A stretch of DNA of 57,666 nt from Aneurinibacillus sp. (GTDB taxonomy: Bacteria; Bacillota; UBA5301; DYFA01). Position numbers and translations under genes: made by a program. Positions 34,162 to 42,163 of this stretch are shown piece after piece. The notes below the pieces were generated by a model. The model was not told where the DNA came from. It saw nothing but the letters and a program-made list of their open reading frames with translations, and searched no databases. The stretch is taken from contig DYFA01000063.1 in assembly GCA_020725425.1 (NCBI GenBank), positions 1-57,666 on the forward strand, in the 5' to 3' direction. How positions within the stretch are numbered: position 1 is the first letter of the stretch; every line of letters starts with the position of its first letter.

Positions 34162-35031
34162 ATGGTGGAGCGACGGCGGCCGGTGAAACTGGTGCTGCGC
34201 AACGTCTCCAAGGCCTTCGCCGGGAGGAACGGGTCGGTCACCGCTCTGGAGGACGTCAGCCTCGAGGTGCGCCAGGGGGAGTTCGTCTGTCTGGTCGGTC
34301 CGTCGGGGTGCGGGAAATCGACCCTCCTCAACCTCATCGCGGGCCTCGAGAGGCCCAGCCGGGGAGAGATCCTGATGGACGGGCGGCCGGTGACCGGGCC
34401 GGCGCCGGAGCGGATGGTCCTCTTCCAGGAGTCGGCGCTCTTTCCCTGGCTCAACGTGGTCCACAACGTCGAGTTCGGGCTGAAGCAGAAGGGTGTCCCG
34501 GCGCGGGTCCGGCGGGAGATCGCCCTGTACTACCTGGAGATGGTGCACCTCCGCAAGTTCGCCGGAGCGTACGTCCACGAGCTCTCAGGGGGGATGAAGC
34601 AGCGGGTGGCGCTGGCCCGCGCCCTGGCCGCCGACCCCGACGTCCTCCTGATGGACGAACCGTTCGCCGCCCTGGACGCCCAGACGCGGGACATCCTCCA
34701 CGCCGAACTCCAGGAGATCTGGGCGGCCACCCGCAAGACCGTGGTGTTCATCACCCACAACGTGCGCGAGGCGGTCTGCCTCGGCGACCGGGTGGTGGTA
34801 CTGACCTACCGGCCCGGGCGCGTCAAGGCGCACTGCGAGGTTGCCTTGCCCCGGCCGCGGCAGATCGAGGACGAAGGGCTCCTGGCGGTGGTCGCCGAGG
34901 TCACCGCCAGCCTGCGCGGGGAAGTTATGAAGGCCTTGAACGAGGAGTTGAACGAAAGGGTTGAAGGCCATGAACCTGCGAAGGCTGGTGTTCTTCGGCG
35001 CGCTGTTGGGGCTCTGGGAAGCGGCCGCTAG
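34162..35031 (+). CDS. ABC transporter ATP-binding protein (SsuB/TauB-like)
   Basis: A 289-residue ATPase of the nitrate/sulfonate/taurine importer group. Walker A is GPSGCGKST, the Q-loop FQESALFPW, the signature LSGGMKQR, Walker B VLLMDEPF, and the H-loop FITHN. The last 20 residues lie over the start of the permease gene. ATG 34162 follows GAGGAGGGGGA, the same leader sequence as the substrate-binding protein gene. Confidence 0.95.
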   Translation: MVERRRPVKLVLRNVSKAFAGRNGSVTALEDVSLEVRQGEFVCLVGPSGCGKSTLLNLIAGLERPSRGEILMDGRPVTGPAPERMVLFQESALFPWLNVVHNVEFGLKQKGVPARVRREIALYYLEMVHLRKFAGAYVHELSGGMKQRVALARALAADPDVLLMDEPFAALDAQTRDILHAELQEIWAATRKTVVFITHNVREAVCLGDRVVVLTYRPGRVKAHCEVALPRPRQIEDEGLLAVVAEVTASLRGEVMKALNEELNERVEGHEPAKAGVLRRAVGALGSGR

Positions 35032-35719
35032 AGCGGGTTTCTGGCCCCCGTACATCTTCCCGTCGTTCTCCAGCGTCTCCCGGACGCTCCTCGCCGGCCT
35101 GTGGGACGGGTCGATCGTGCTCGGCGTCGTCGTGAGCCTGCGCCGGATCCTCCTGGCCTACTCTTTCTCGGCGGTGGTCGGGACCATCCTCGGGCTGGCG
35201 CTGGGCCGGATCAAGGCGCTGGAAGACACGGTGGGTTCCCTGGCGCTCGGCCTGCAGACCCTGCCGAGCATCTGCTGGCTCCCTCTGGCTCTGCTCTGGT
35301 TCGGCCTGAGCGAGCAGGCCATCCTCTTCGTGACGGTCATGGGGGCGGTGCTCTCGATCACCATCGCCACCGAGGCGGGGGTGCGCAGCCTGCCGCCGAT
35401 CTACCTCCGGGCGGGCCGCACGATGGGGGCGAGGGGCCTCGCCCTCTACCGGGACGTCATCCTGCCCGCCGCCTTCCCGTACATGGTCTCCGGCTTGAAA
35501 CAGGGCTGGTCCTTCGCCTGGCGTTCCCTCATGGCCGGCGAGCTCCTCTACGTCAACCTGGGCCTGGGACAACTGCTCATGATGGGACGGGAACTGAACG
35601 ACATGGGCCAGGTGGTTGCGGTGATGCTGGTCATCATCGGGATAGGAGTGGTCGTTGACCGCGGGATCTTCGCCCGTATCGAGCAGCGCATCCGGAGCAA
35701 GTGGGGGCTCCTGGCCTGA
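34970..35719 (+). CDS. ABC transporter permease (SsuC/TauC-like)
   Basis: A 249-residue inner-membrane subunit with about six hydrophobic segments and the cytoplasmic EAA loop (AGRTMGARGLALYRDVILPA with conserved G). Family features are LQTLPSICWLPLALLWFG and WSFAWRSLMAGELLY. It starts at ATG 34970 behind GAAAGGG, overlapping the ATPase gene by 62 nt; an in-frame TTG at 34961 is possible. It is the last gene of the sulfur operon. Confidence 0.93.
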   Translation: MNLRRLVFFGALLGLWEAAARAGFWPPYIFPSFSSVSRTLLAGLWDGSIVLGVVVSLRRILLAYSFSAVVGTILGLALGRIKALEDTVGSLALGLQTLPSICWLPLALLWFGLSEQAILFVTVMGAVLSITIATEAGVRSLPPIYLRAGRTMGARGLALYRDVILPAAFPYMVSGLKQGWSFAWRSLMAGELLYVNLGLGQLLMMGRELNDMGQVVAVMLVIIGIGVVVDRGIFARIEQRIRSKWGLLA

Positions 35720-35862
35720 CCCACCCCGCCCTGCCACCTCCCCCTCGACATGGGCCTATGGTGCGACCGGCGGATGGGGAGACTGGTGGTAGATTGGAGA
35801 CTGAGGACAGGCGGCAGGAAGAGCGGGCCGAGGGGAGAACCAGGAAACTGGAGGTGCAGCCG

Positions 35863-36762
35863 GTGGAGATAGGCTTGATCGGGTTGGGGCGCATGGGACT
35901 CAACATGATGAAACGCCTGACGCAGGGCGGGCACCGGGTGACAGGCTGGTCTCCCAGCGGAGGCAAGGAAGAGGCGGTTCGGGAGGCGGGAGGGGTCTAC
36001 GCCGAGAGCCGGGAGGCGCTGGTGGCGGCGTTGCCCCCGCCCCGCGTGGTGTGGCTCATGGTGCCGGCGGGGAAGGCGGTGGATGAGAACCTCGACTATC
36101 TCCTCCCGCTGCTCACCCGGGGTGATCTGGTCGTGGACGGCGGCAACTCCAACTACCGCGACTCCCAAAGGCGGGCGGAGCGGCTGGCCTCAGCCGGGCT
36201 CGAGTTTGTCGACGCTGGAACCTCGGGGGGAGTCTGGGGCCTGACCGTCGGCTACTGCCTGATGGTGGGCGGGACGGCGGAGGCGGTCGCCCGGATCGAG
36301 CCGGTCCTGAAGACGCTGGCGCCGCCGGACGGATACCTCCATGTCGGTCCGGTGGGGGCCGGCCACTTCGCCAAGATGGTCCACAACGGCGTGGAATACG
36401 GGATGCTGCAGGCGTACGGGGAGGGGTTCGAGATCCTCCAGGCCAGCGGCTTCAACTTCGACCTGCGGAAGATCGCCCACCTGTGGAACCAGGGGAGCGT
36501 CGTCCGGTCGTGGCTGCTTGAGCTGGCTGAGCGGGCCTTCGCCGAGAACCCGACTCTGGACGGCGTCAGGGGGTACGTCGAGGACACAGGGGAAGGGCGC
36601 TGGACGGTGCTGGAGGCGATCGATCATGACGTGCCCGCCCCGGTCATCACGCTCTCGCTGCTCCAGCGCTTCCGGTCGCGGCAGGAGGACTCGTTCTCGG
36701 CCAAGGTGATCGCCGCGCTACGGCAGCAGTTCGGCGGCCACGCCATGAAGACGGCGGAGTGA
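35863..36762 (+). CDS. gnd: 6-phosphogluconate dehydrogenase, short type
   Basis: Oxidatively decarboxylates 6-phosphogluconate to ribulose 5-phosphate. The 299-residue length is that of the short, often NAD-linked class (GntZ/YqeC), not the 470-residue class. The Rossmann start is [17 protein letters not shown], the substrate-binding motif is [12 protein letters not shown], and the catalytic Lys is in [19 protein letters not shown]. The GTG at 35863 follows GGAGGTG by about 7 nt; GTG 35854 overlaps that site. It heads the oxidative pentose phosphate cluster gnd-zwf-pgl. Confidence 0.93.
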   Translation: MEIGLIGLGRMGLNMMKRLTQGGHRVTGWSPSGGKEEAVREAGGVYAESREALVAALPPPRVVWLMVPAGKAVDENLDYLLPLLTRGDLVVDGGNSNYRDSQRRAERLASAGLEFVDAGTSGGVWGLTVGYCLMVGGTAEAVARIEPVLKTLAPPDGYLHVGPVGAGHFAKMVHNGVEYGMLQAYGEGFEILQASGFNFDLRKIAHLWNQGSVVRSWLLELAERAFAENPTLDGVRGYVEDTGEGRWTVLEAIDHDVPAPVITLSLLQRFRSRQEDSFSAKVIAALRQQFGGHAMKTAE

Positions 36763-36775
36763 GGCGGCGGATCCC

Positions 36776-38302
36776 ATGGTGACCATCCGGCCCACTGTCG
36801 AGCCGATTCCGGCCTTCACCGCCAGAGAGAGGCCGGAATCTTGCCTGATCGTCATCTTCGGCTCCCGGGGCGACCTGGCCCAGCGGAAGCTGTGGCCGGC
36901 GCTGTACAACCTGGCAGCCGAGGGGTTGCTCCCCGAGAATTACGCCATGGTCGGCCTGGGGCGCCGCCCGCTGACTCAAGAGGAGTTTCTCCACGCGGTC
37001 CACGGCGATCTGACCGCCCACTCGCGCCGGCCACCCGAACCGGAAGTCTGGTCCGCCTTCAGCCAGAGACTCTCCTACTTCACTGGCGATTTCGACCAGC
37101 CGGCGACCTTCACCGCGCTGCGCGAGACCCTGGTCCGTCTCGGCCGGAGGTATCGAACCAAAGGGAACCGTCTCTTCTACTTCGCTGTTCCTCCCAGCGC
37201 CACGCCGTCGCTCCTCAGCCACCTGCGCGAGGCCGGCCTGATCCGGCCGCCCCGCCGCGGTCCCTGGACCCGGGTCATCCTCGAGAAACCCTTCGGCCAT
37301 GACCTCCCTTCGGCGACCGCCCTCAACCGGAGAGTCGCCGCCATGCTGGACGAGTCCCAGGTCTACCGCATCGATCACTTCCTGGCGAAAGAGACCGTCC
37401 AAAACATCCTGGTCTTCCGGTTCGGGAACTCGCTCTTCGAGCCGGCGTGGAACCGCCAGTTCATAGATCACGTCCAGATCACCATCGCCGAGGAGGCGGG
37501 CGTCGGCACCCGGGGGGCGTTCTACGAGGAAGTGGGGGCCGTCGGGGACATGGTGCAGAACCACCTGCTCCAGCTCCTCGCCCTGGTTGCCATGGAGCCA
37601 CCCTCCTCCTTCGATGCCGACCCTCTCCGGGACGAGCGGGTCAAGGTCCTGCGGTCCGTCAGGCCGCTATTGTCGGAGGAGGTGCCCCAGGTGGCGGTCC
37701 GGGGCCAGTACGCCGGCTACCGGGACGAGCCCCACGTGGCCCCCGGCTCTGTAACGCCGACCTACGTGGCCCTGCGGCTCTTCATCGACAACTGGCGGTG
37801 GCAGGGGGTGCCGTTTTACCTGCGCACGGGGAAGCGGCTGGCCGCACGGCTGACCGAGATCGCCATCCAGTTCCGGAGCGTGCCGCTCTGCCTCTTCGGC
37901 AGCACTAACGTCTGCGCCAAGCTCCTCCCCAACACCCTGGTCCTCCGGATCCAGCCGGACGAGGGGATCAACCTCTCCTTCATGATCAAGCCGCCCGGGG
38001 CCCGCATGGACCTTGAGGAGGCGGAGATGCGCTTCTCCTACCACGACCACTTCGGCTACGACCCGCCTGAGGCGTACGAGCGGCTGTTGCTTAATGCTTT
38101 GCAGGGGGATGCCACGTTGTTCGTCCGGAGCGACGCGGTGGAGGAGCAGTGGCGGATCGTCACTCCGCTGCTCGAGGCGTGGCAGGCGGCGCCGGCAACC
38201 GACTTCCCGAACTACGCCCCTGGAACCTGGGGTCCCCCGGCGGCCGACGAACTCCTGGCCCGGGACGGGCGGCGCTGGCGGAGGTTCAGCCGGCGTGGCT
38301 GA
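36776..38302 (+). CDS. zwf: Glucose-6-phosphate 1-dehydrogenase
   Basis: Oxidises glucose 6-phosphate to 6-phosphogluconolactone. The 508-residue length is normal. The cofactor loop reads [19 protein letters not shown] where most enzymes have G-A-S-G-D-L. The active-site His is in [13 protein letters not shown], and the Lys in [10 protein letters not shown]. The late motif [16 protein letters not shown] is typical. The product of this gene feeds Pgl, encoded by the next gene, which overlaps by 8 nt. ATG 36776 lies behind GAGGCGGCGG. Confidence 0.95.
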   Translation: MVTIRPTVEPIPAFTARERPESCLIVIFGSRGDLAQRKLWPALYNLAAEGLLPENYAMVGLGRRPLTQEEFLHAVHGDLTAHSRRPPEPEVWSAFSQRLSYFTGDFDQPATFTALRETLVRLGRRYRTKGNRLFYFAVPPSATPSLLSHLREAGLIRPPRRGPWTRVILEKPFGHDLPSATALNRRVAAMLDESQVYRIDHFLAKETVQNILVFRFGNSLFEPAWNRQFIDHVQITIAEEAGVGTRGAFYEEVGAVGDMVQNHLLQLLALVAMEPPSSFDADPLRDERVKVLRSVRPLLSEEVPQVAVRGQYAGYRDEPHVAPGSVTPTYVALRLFIDNWRWQGVPFYLRTGKRLAARLTEIAIQFRSVPLCLFGSTNVCAKLLPNTLVLRIQPDEGINLSFMIKPPGARMDLEEAEMRFSYHDHFGYDPPEAYERLLLNALQGDATLFVRSDAVEEQWRIVTPLLEAWQAAPATDFPNYAPGTWGPPAADELLARDGRRWRRFSRRG

Positions 38303-39011
38303 ACGGCTAGTGGTCCGGGAGAGCCTGGAGGAGTTGAGTTTCCTGGCGGCCGATTGGATCCGGGAGGTGGCGGAGGCGGCGGTGAGACTCCGGGGCGTTT
38401 TTGCGCTCGGCCTCTCCGGCGGCTTTACGCCGGTCCGCACCTACCAGTTGCTGGCCGATCCCAAAGCCGGACCACCGCTGCCCTGGGCAGCCACCCAAGT
38501 CTACTGGTGCGACGAGCGGTGCGTCCCGCCGGACCATCCGGAGAGCAACTACGGGCTGGCCTTCAAACATCTGCTTTCCCGGGTGGCGATCCCGCTGGCG
38601 AACGTTCACCGGATAAGGGGTGAGGACGCCGAGCCGGCCCGGGCGGCCACTCAATACGACCGGCTCCTCCCGCCCCGCCTGGACCTGTTGGTGCTGGGCA
38701 TCGGCGAGGACGGCCACACCGCCTCGCTCTTCCCCGGGTCCCCCGCCTTGCACGACCACGTCCACCGCGCTGCTGCGGTGGTCGCCCCCAAGCCCCCGCC
38801 CCGGCGGATCACGATCACCCCGCTCGTCATCGAGGCGGCGGAGCGCCTCCTGGTTTTGGCGGCCGGGGAGGGGAAGGCGGCGGCGGTAGCCCGCGCCCTC
38901 TCCGGGCCGGAAGACCTCGACGCCTGCCCCGCCCAGCTCGCCCGCCGGGGCTTTTGGCTTCTGGACCGGGCCGCGGCGGCGAATCTGGAAGAAGGGATGC
39001 ATGGGCGGTGA
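38295..39011 (+). CDS. pgl: 6-phosphogluconolactonase
   Basis: Hydrolyses 6-phosphogluconolactone to 6-phosphogluconate. A 238-residue protein of the NagB/Pgl fold with [38 protein letters not shown] (the D-E-R-x-V-P-x-x-x-x-x-S-N signature) and [20 protein letters not shown]. The GTG at 38295 lies before the zwf stop, with GGAGG 11 nt upstream. The gene overlaps the following DMT transporter start. Confidence 0.93.
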   Translation: MAERLVVRESLEELSFLAADWIREVAEAAVRLRGVFALGLSGGFTPVRTYQLLADPKAGPPLPWAATQVYWCDERCVPPDHPESNYGLAFKHLLSRVAIPLANVHRIRGEDAEPARAATQYDRLLPPRLDLLVLGIGEDGHTASLFPGSPALHDHVHRAAAVVAPKPPPRRITITPLVIEAAERLLVLAAGEGKAAAVARALSGPEDLDACPAQLARRGFWLLDRAAAANLEEGMHGR

Positions 39012-40051
39012 TTCAAGCTCTCCTGGCGGCGGTGCTCTTCGGTGCCAGTGCGCCCCTAGCCAAGCTGCTCCTGGGTGTCAGCGAACCGATTCCGCTGGCG
39101 GCCTTTTTGTATCTCGGGAGCGGCTTCGGTTTGGCGTTGTTCCGGAGTCTGCAACGCCGGATCAGCCGCGAGGCGCCCGCCGAGGCGCACCTCGACCGGG
39201 ACGACCTGCCCTGGCTCGCCGGAGCCATTCTGGCCGGCGGGGTGGGGGCGCCTCTCGCCCTGCTGTTCGGTCTCCGTCATACCCCGGCGGCGACGGCCTC
39301 GCTCCTCCTGAACTTCGAAGGCGTGGCGACCGCGCTGATCGCCGCGCTGGTGTTCAAGGAGGCAATCGGGCGGCGCGCCTTTTGGGCCATGGGACTGGTG
39401 ACGCTCGCTAGCGTGCTGCTCTCCTGGGACGCCGGCGGCCGGTGGGGCTTCTCGCCGGGCGCCTTGGGGGTTCTGGGGGCGTGCCTCCTCTGGGGGCTGG
39501 ACAACAACTTCACCCGAAACATCTCAGCCAAAGACCCCCTGGCGATCACCGCGGTTAAAGGTCTGGGGGCCGGGACGTTCTCGTTGGTCCTGGCCGCCGT
39601 CCTCGGCAACCCTTTCCCGGACCTTTTCATCGCCGTCAAGGCGATGGCGCTGGGGAGTGTGAGCTACGGGGCGAGTATCGTCCTGTTCATTCTGGCGATG
39701 CGGAGTCTGGGGGCGGCGCGCACGAGCACCCTGTTCAGCACGGCCCCCTTTGTGGGCGCCGCCCTGTCCTTCGTGCTCTTCCGGGAGACACCGGGCGCCC
39801 TGTTTGCCGTGGCGGTCCCCGTGATGGCCGGCGGGGCGGCGTTGCTCCTCGGCGAGGAGCACGGCCACCTTCACCGGCATCCCTTCCTGCAGCACGAGCA
39901 TCGCCACAGCCACGACGACGGCCACCACACTCACGAACATGCAGAGGGCGGGCTTCCGCCCGGCGGCTGTCACTCACACCCGCATACCCATGACGGCGTC
40001 GAGCACTCCCACCCTCACGCGCCGGACATCCATCACCGGCACCGGCATTGA
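39008..40051 (+). CDS. DMT/EamA transporter with His-rich C-terminal tail
   Basis: A 347-residue drug/metabolite transporter: two EamA repeats, about ten membrane segments (ALLAAVLFGASAPLAKLLL at the start, LGVLGACLLWGLDNNFTRNI opening the second half). After residue 290 a roughly 55-residue cytoplasmic tail is crowded with His (HGHLHRHP, HEHRHSHDDGHH, HTHEHAEG, HHRHRH), giving more than 20 histidines. Such tails bind Ni, Zn or Co ions, so a metal-related function is possible. The GTG at 39008 overlaps the pgl stop. It is transcribed with the pentose phosphate genes, for reasons not evident. Confidence 0.85.
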   Translation: MIQALLAAVLFGASAPLAKLLLGVSEPIPLAAFLYLGSGFGLALFRSLQRRISREAPAEAHLDRDDLPWLAGAILAGGVGAPLALLFGLRHTPAATASLLLNFEGVATALIAALVFKEAIGRRAFWAMGLVTLASVLLSWDAGGRWGFSPGALGVLGACLLWGLDNNFTRNISAKDPLAITAVKGLGAGTFSLVLAAVLGNPFPDLFIAVKAMALGSVSYGASIVLFILAMRSLGAARTSTLFSTAPFVGAALSFVLFRETPGALFAVAVPVMAGGAALLLGEEHGHLHRHPFLQHEHRHSHDDGHHTHEHAEGGLPPGGCHSHPHTHDGVEHSHPHAPDIHHRHRH

Positions 40052-40159
40052 CCGGCGGTCGGATCCGTAACGCCTTACGCGATCGGCACCCGGATCTCGG
40101 TGACGGCCGGCCGTGCTTAGCCTCAATCCTTGAGGCGAACGGCATCTTTGATGATGCTG

Positions 40160-40214
40160 TTGAGTAGACTATTGAGTAGACTATAGACAAGTCTAGCAAA
40201 TGGGATGTTATAAT
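40160..40214 (+). promoter_or_regulatory. Promoter and operator-like repeats of the toxin-antitoxin remnant
   Basis: TTGAGTAGACTA is duplicated in tandem (40160-40171, 40172-40183). The second copy also forms an inverted repeat TAGACT...AGTCTA with the bases before 40197. A TAGACA (40184-40189) / TATAAT (40209-40214) pair with a 19-nt spacer is a plausible promoter. The repeats may be autorepression sites for the antitoxin. Confidence 0.5.
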
Positions 40215-40274
40215 GGGGGTGCAACGATGCCATTCAAAGCTCCGCGGAAGATAAAGAAAAAGGGGAGAGAACCG

Positions 40275-40676
40275 ATGGGCGCGGGTGGAGCGGTTCCCAA
40301 GAGCGGGTTTGAAAAGCCGGAGAGTGAATCGTCTCTCTTCTTGAGCAAGCAGTGGGAGATACCCGTGCAGCAAGAACAAGCTCAAGAGCTTAAGCGGTCG
40401 TTTGGCCGGGTTGTGAAGAAGCTGAATGCTTACCGCCGCCTCTTGATCAATTACCGAAACAAGTCGCAGGTAGTGATGCTGCGCCTGGATGATTGGAACA
40501 AGATTGTTGAGCGGCAACAGGCTTTGGAAGCTAGACTGGAACAATTGGAGGATCTCTTGGAAGAGGTGGAGTTGGCCCCGGAGATTTTGAGGCGGGCTGA
40601 GGCCAACAAAACGGATCCTTCCCGGCTGCTTGATTTGGAGCAATTCATGGCGGCAGTCAGGGAACAAAGGCCATGA
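40275..40676 (+). CDS. Phd-like antitoxin
   Basis: A 133-residue protein. The C-terminal half (LKRSFGRVVKKLNAYRRLL, NYRNKSQVVMLRLDDWNKI, then a Leu/Glu coiled segment) resembles Phd/YefM-type antitoxins, in which a short DNA-binding strand-helix unit is followed by a helix that wraps the toxin. The order of the halves is not classical, so the call is tentative. The ATG at 40275 follows AAGGGGAGAG by 6 nt; an upstream in-frame ATG at 40227 would make a nearly leaderless transcript. Its stop overlaps the next start (ATGA), as in TA operons. Confidence 0.5.
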   Translation: MGAGGAVPKSGFEKPESESSLFLSKQWEIPVQQEQAQELKRSFGRVVKKLNAYRRLLINYRNKSQVVMLRLDDWNKIVERQQALEARLEQLEDLLEEVELAPEILRRAEANKTDPSRLLDLEQFMAAVREQRP

Positions 40677-40894
40677 ACCTTCAGATTGAACCGGCCGTCA
40701 TTCAAGTCGATCTTCCTCGTCTGAGAGCGACCATCAACACCAGCGAGGCCTGGGTTGAATTCGAGGCCAGGCTCCGGAATGCTCTGGAAACGATACGCGA
40801 TCACCCAGACCAGGGAAGAGAATGCCAATACCCGCCTCTTCGGGGATACTGGAGATACAAATTCCACTCCAGGCGACCTTCCCGGAAGGCCTAG
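40673..40894 (+). CDS. Truncated ParE/RelE-like toxin
   Basis: A 73-residue protein. VEFEARLRNALETIRDHPDQG and PPLRGYWRYKFHS match the middle of RelE/ParE toxins (helix pair, then the strand with G-x-x-R-x-R). After FHS the family would continue with a strand of the type R-I-x-Y-x-V, but here the frame runs into SRRPSRKA and stops. The toxin is therefore probably inactive. It is coupled to the antitoxin gene by a 4-nt overlap. Confidence 0.5.
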   Translation: MNLQIEPAVIQVDLPRLRATINTSEAWVEFEARLRNALETIRDHPDQGRECQYPPLRGYWRYKFHSRRPSRKA

Positions 40895-40915
40895 CCGGCC
40901 TGGGGGGACAGCGAC

Positions 40916-41605
40916 TTGGCGGTTCCGGTCTGCCCATACCAGGATATCTGCTTTCGGAAGGCGCCCCTCTTCGCCGGGTTGTCCGAGGCCGACCAGTGCC
41001 GGATTCACCAACTCGTCCGGCAGCGACGGTACCGTCCGGGCGAGGTGATCTTGCGGGAGGGGGAGACCGGCGAGGGACTGTACATTGTCCGGCGGGGGAC
41101 GGTGAAGCTCTACCGGACCAGCCGCGACGGCAAGGAACAGGTGGTGGCCTTCCTCCGCTACGGCGACGTCTTCGGCGAGCCCAGCCTGCTCCTGGATGAG
41201 CCGCTGGGCGTCTCGGCCGAGGCGGTGGAGCCGACGACCATCTGCCTCATTCCGAAGAGAGACTTCACCGCCCTGCTTCAGACGACCCCGACGCTCGCCT
41301 TCGAGTTCGCCCGCGTGCTGGCCCGGCGGGTGGAGGCGACGGTCGGGGTCATCGGGCACCTCGGGCGCCACGACGCCCGGGAGCGGCTCAGGGGATACCT
41401 CGCCTCCCTGGCCCGGGGGACGGGACGGCGGACAGCGGAGGGAATCGAGATCACCCTGCCGGCCAGCCGGGCGGAGATCGGCAAGCTACTGGGCATCACT
41501 CCGGAAACCCTCAGCCGGCGGATGGTCGAACTGGAGAAGGAGGGGCTGGTCCGGCCGAGAGGGCGGCGGGTCCTGCTGCTGGCGGAGGAGCTGCTCGAGG
41601 AGTGA
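40916..41605 (+). CDS. Crp/Fnr family regulator, HcpR candidate
   Basis: A 229-residue transcription factor. The cyclic-nucleotide-like beta-roll spans residues 20-130 (FAGLSEADQCRIHQL, GETGEGLYIVRRGTVKLYR, GDVFGEPSLLLDEP). A dimer helix follows, then a winged helix with LPASRAEIGKLLGITPETLS and RRMVELEKEGLVR. Two N-terminal cysteines (CPYQDIC) are too few for an FNR-type cluster. It lies one gene upstream of hcp, whose promoter carries an FNR/HcpR-like palindrome (42084-42097), so it is a candidate sensor of nitrosative or redox stress. The TTG start at 40916 follows GGGGGGA. Confidence 0.85.
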   Translation: MAVPVCPYQDICFRKAPLFAGLSEADQCRIHQLVRQRRYRPGEVILREGETGEGLYIVRRGTVKLYRTSRDGKEQVVAFLRYGDVFGEPSLLLDEPLGVSAEAVEPTTICLIPKRDFTALLQTTPTLAFEFARVLARRVEATVGVIGHLGRHDARERLRGYLASLARGTGRRTAEGIEITLPASRAEIGKLLGITPETLSRRMVELEKEGLVRPRGRRVLLLAEELLEE

Positions 41606-41624
41606 GGGGAAAGGGGTTGCGGGC

Positions 41625-42053
41625 ATGAAGGGGGCATTCCTCTGGTCGATCGTGACGGCGGTGCTCTGGGGCTTGGCGCCGATCGTGGAGAAGCTGGGAC
41701 TGGCCAAGGTCGAGCCGGTGACGGCGATGAGCCTGCGGAGCTTCACCATCAGTCTGATTCTGCTGGCCTTCCTCGGCTTCTCCGGCCAGTTGCCCCGGTT
41801 GGCTCAGGCGGATACCCGATCGCTGCTTTTCATCATGGCCGGCGGCGTCATCGCCGGCCTGCTCGCCCAGTGGACCTACTTTCTGGCGCTGAAACAAGGA
41901 CTCGCCTCAGCGGTGGTCCCGGTCATCGGTGCTTACCCGCTGGTCACCATGCTTCTGGCGGCGCTGCTCCTGGGCGAGCCGGTGACTCTGCTCAAAGCGG
42001 CCGGGGCGCTGCTGGTGGTCGCCGGGGTCGTCCTGATCAAACTTCCGGTCTAG
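41625..42053 (+). CDS. Five-TM EamA/DMT half-size transporter
   Basis: A 142-residue membrane protein with five hydrophobic segments and a single EamA repeat ([57 protein letters not shown]). Single-repeat EamA proteins work as homo- or heterodimers. The ATG at 41625 follows GAGGGGAAAGGGG, 19 nt after the Crp/Fnr gene, so the two are co-transcribed. Substrate unknown. Confidence 0.8.
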   Translation: MKGAFLWSIVTAVLWGLAPIVEKLGLAKVEPVTAMSLRSFTISLILLAFLGFSGQLPRLAQADTRSLLFIMAGGVIAGLLAQWTYFLALKQGLASAVVPVIGAYPLVTMLLAALLLGEPVTLLKAAGALLVVAGVVLIKLPV

Positions 42054-42083
42054 GGTAAACCGCCGCTGAATTCTCGCCTGAAC

Positions 42084-42125
42084 TTGACCTGCGTCAAGGA
42101 ACGCCCCGCTCCTCTCTGCTATGCT
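42084..42125 (+). promoter_or_regulatory. FNR/HcpR-type operator and promoter of hcp
   Basis: TTGACCTGCGTCAA (42084-42097) is a TTGA-N6-TCAA palindrome close to the FNR and HcpR consensus. TATGCT (42120-42125) is a likely -10. With a start about 7 nt after the -10, the palindrome would be centred near -41.5, the class II activator position. No separate -35 is evident. Confidence 0.65.
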
Positions 42126-42163
42126 GAAGGCAGAAGAACCGCACAGCAGAAGGAGGAATGGCC

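Noticed and set aside
40160-40183. CRISPR or minisatellite
   Set aside because: Only two 12-bp units without spacers. No CRISPR array or cas gene was seen anywhere in the window.
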